A stretch of DNA of 64,000 nucleotides from Granulicella sp. 5B5. GTDB taxonomy: Bacteria; Acidobacteriota; Terriglobia; Terriglobales; Acidobacteriaceae. The notes below the pieces were generated by a model. That model had not been told where the DNA came from. It saw nothing but the letters and a program-made list of their open reading frames with translations, and did no database searches. A program made the position numbers and the translations under genes. How positions within the stretch are numbered: position 1 is the stretch's first letter; each line of letters starts with the position of its first letter. Shown in pieces: positions 62,561-64,000 of the stretch. The stretch spans positions 1,116,001 through 1,180,000 of the forward strand of contig NZ_CP046444.1 in assembly GCF_014083945.1 (NCBI RefSeq). Direction: 5' to 3'.

Positions 62561-64000
62561 TTAAACTCCCACCGCCCTCTTCAGATGCGGTCTTACTCTC
62601 TCCAACGCAGCCTCCGCCGTCACGCCATACTTCGCGCGCAGCGCCTCCGGCTTGCCATGCTCGATGAACTGGTCCGGCCATCCCACCCGCACGACTGGTA
62701 TCTCCATCTCCGCCGTGCTCAGGCACTCCAGCACCACAGACCCAAACCCGCCCGCGAGCACATGGTCCTCCATCGTCACCACCACACCGCACCGCCGCGC
62801 ATACCGCGTCACGCACTCCTCATCCAGAGGCTTCGCAAAGCGCGCATTCACCAGCGCAACACTCTGCCCTTCTGCTGCGAGCAGCTTCGCCAGCCGCTGC
62901 CCTTCGGCCACCATATTGCCCAGCGCAAAGATCGCGACATCGCTGCCGTCCTGCAGCACCTCAGCACGGCCAATTTCCAGCGCCACCGGCTGCGCCTTCA
63001 GCGCCACGCCCGGCCCCGTCCCACGCGGATACCGTATCGCGCTCGGCCCTCATGCTGCAGCGCCGTGTACATCATGTCCTGCAGCTCATCCTCATCCTTC
63101 GGGCTCATGTGGATCAGGTTCGGAACCCCACGCAGATAGCTGATATCGAACAGCCCATGATGCGTCGGCCCATCATCGCCGCTCAGCCCGCCGCGGTCCA
63201 TGCAGAACACTACCGGCAGCTCCTGCAGCGCCACATCATGCACAATCTGGTCAAACGCCCGCTGCAAAAACGTCGAGTAGATCGCGCAGAACGGCCTGTA
63301 TCCCTTCGTCGCCATCCCGGCAGCAAACAACACGGCATGTTCTTCCGCGATGCCCACATCGAAGTACCGCGTCGGATGGTGCGGCCGGAACAGATCGAGC
63401 GCCGTCCCATTCGGCATCGCCGCCGTAATCGCAACCACCTTGTCGTTCGTATCCGCGAGCTTCGTCAAGCTCTCCGCAAAAATCTCCGAGTACGTCTTCT
63501 GCGCCGCCGGTTTCGTAGCTCCCGTCTCCGGATCGAACGCGCCCAGCCCATGAAACTTCTTCTGCTGCTCCATCGCCGGCTGAAAGCCGCGACCCTTCTG
63601 TGTCAACGCATGTAGCACCACGGGCTTGTTCACGTTCTTCAAAAACTTGAACGTCTCAATCAGAGCCGGCAGGTTATGCCCATCCACCGGCCCGTAGTAC
63701 TCCAGCCCAAACTCCTCGAAGATCATGCCACGGCCCACAATGCCCTTGGCCGCCTCTTCCGCCTTCTTCGCGATATGCAGCGCCGCCTTGCCGCCGAACT
63801 TTTCCAGCAGCCCCGTCGCGCGGTCATGCAGATTCACATACGTCGGGTTGGTCGCAATCTTGTGGAAGTACTCCGCAATCGCCCCACATTCTTGTCGATC
63901 GACCACTCATTGTCGTTCAGGATCACCAGCATCTGCTTTGTCTGCGCGATGTTGTTCAGCGCCTCAAAACTGATCCCGTTCGTAAATGCCGCATCGCCGC
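62561..64000 (-). CDS. dxs: 1-deoxy-D-xylulose-5-phosphate synthase, 5'-truncated by window edge, two apparent frameshifts
   Basis: First MEP-pathway enzyme, condensing pyruvate and glyceraldehyde 3-phosphate with thiamine diphosphate. From the window end it reads GDAAFTNGISFEAL and LNDNEWSIDKNVG (ThDP-binding region). It then needs one extra base in the CCCC run at 63882-63885 to continue AIAEYFHK, running through YYGPVDGHNL, DVGIAEEHAV, DRGGLSGDDGPTHHG to ALQHEG. A second missing base near 63045-63050 restores IRYPRGTGPGVALKA and the transketolase C-terminal domain to the stop at 62561. Both gaps are in short G/C runs, so sequencing error is likely for this essential gene. Confidence 0.9.

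Noticed and set aside
62998-63906. Programmed frameshifting in dxs
   Set aside because: No slippery heptamer with downstream structure, and two independent sites would be needed; missing bases in G/C runs are simpler.

Overview
The window is a GC-rich bacterial chromosome segment with strongly C-biased third codon positions. It is most likely from the Acidobacteriota, class Terriglobia (a Terriglobus/Granulicella/Edaphobacter-like genome). That placement is inference, from the style of the cell-wall cluster, the CarboxypepD-regulatory surface proteins, and dense palindromic intergenic repeats of the GTCATCTCGACCGGAG and CTTCAG/CTTTAG types. I see no rRNA, tRNA, CRISPR array or complete prophage.

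Layout. 1-7300: small housekeeping and accessory genes (frataxin-like CyaY, a family 2 glycosyltransferase, YbgC thioesterase, an HMG-CoA-lyase-like protein that lacks the expected metal ligands, nicotinamidase, an HD hydrolase, a zinc-ribbon/XRE regulator). 7400-15200: an isoprenoid/envelope block (uppS, cdsA, dxr, rseP) interrupted by a GH127 glycosidase and a CarboxypepD-reg surface protein. 15270-21800: an M13 peptidase and a peroxide-defence island (katG, oxyR, DyP peroxidase). 21970-34700: accessory region with an atypical HEPN-like gene, a MarR regulator, a DHH phosphoesterase, a CPBP protease, a penicillin-acylase homologue, a GT-C-like membrane protein, a prenyl synthase, a frameshifted DUF59-like gene, a methyltransferase, and a structured leader with a 33-codon ORF. 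34719-36960: TsaE and the NAD(P)HX repair enzyme.

37083-61268 is the division and cell-wall (dcw) cluster, read on the minus strand from a GTG-started mraZ: mraZ, rsmH, ftsL, ftsI-like PBP, murE, murF, mraY, murD, ftsW, murG, murC, vapB, vapC, ftsQ, ftsA, a beta-barrel protein, ftsZ, and a further penicillin-binding protein. Two plus-strand genes, a solitary phage-tail-sheath homologue and a WXXGXW-repeat secreted protein, break it between murG and murC. A VapBC module sits between murC and ftsQ. murB and ddl are absent from the cluster. Four 10-bp-spaced GTGG repeats upstream of mraZ form a classical MraZ operator. The window ends in dxs, which reads with two single-base frameshifts.

The most unusual feature is the repeat load. 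I count eight twin-hairpin elements, twelve heptamer arrays, and several further palindromic families. Every copy lies in the same orientation, whichever way the host gene runs. Several copies lie in frame inside protein genes: murD, murC, ftsQ, the NAD(P)HX repair gene and the GT-C-like protein. These resemble the palindromic elements known inside Rickettsia genes. The other leading candidates for new biology are the leader plus micro-ORF at 34320-34704, the lone tail-sheath gene, and the HMG-CoA-lyase-like protein.

Start codons below were chosen from Shine-Dalgarno position and family N-termini, so several differ from the longest possible reading frame.
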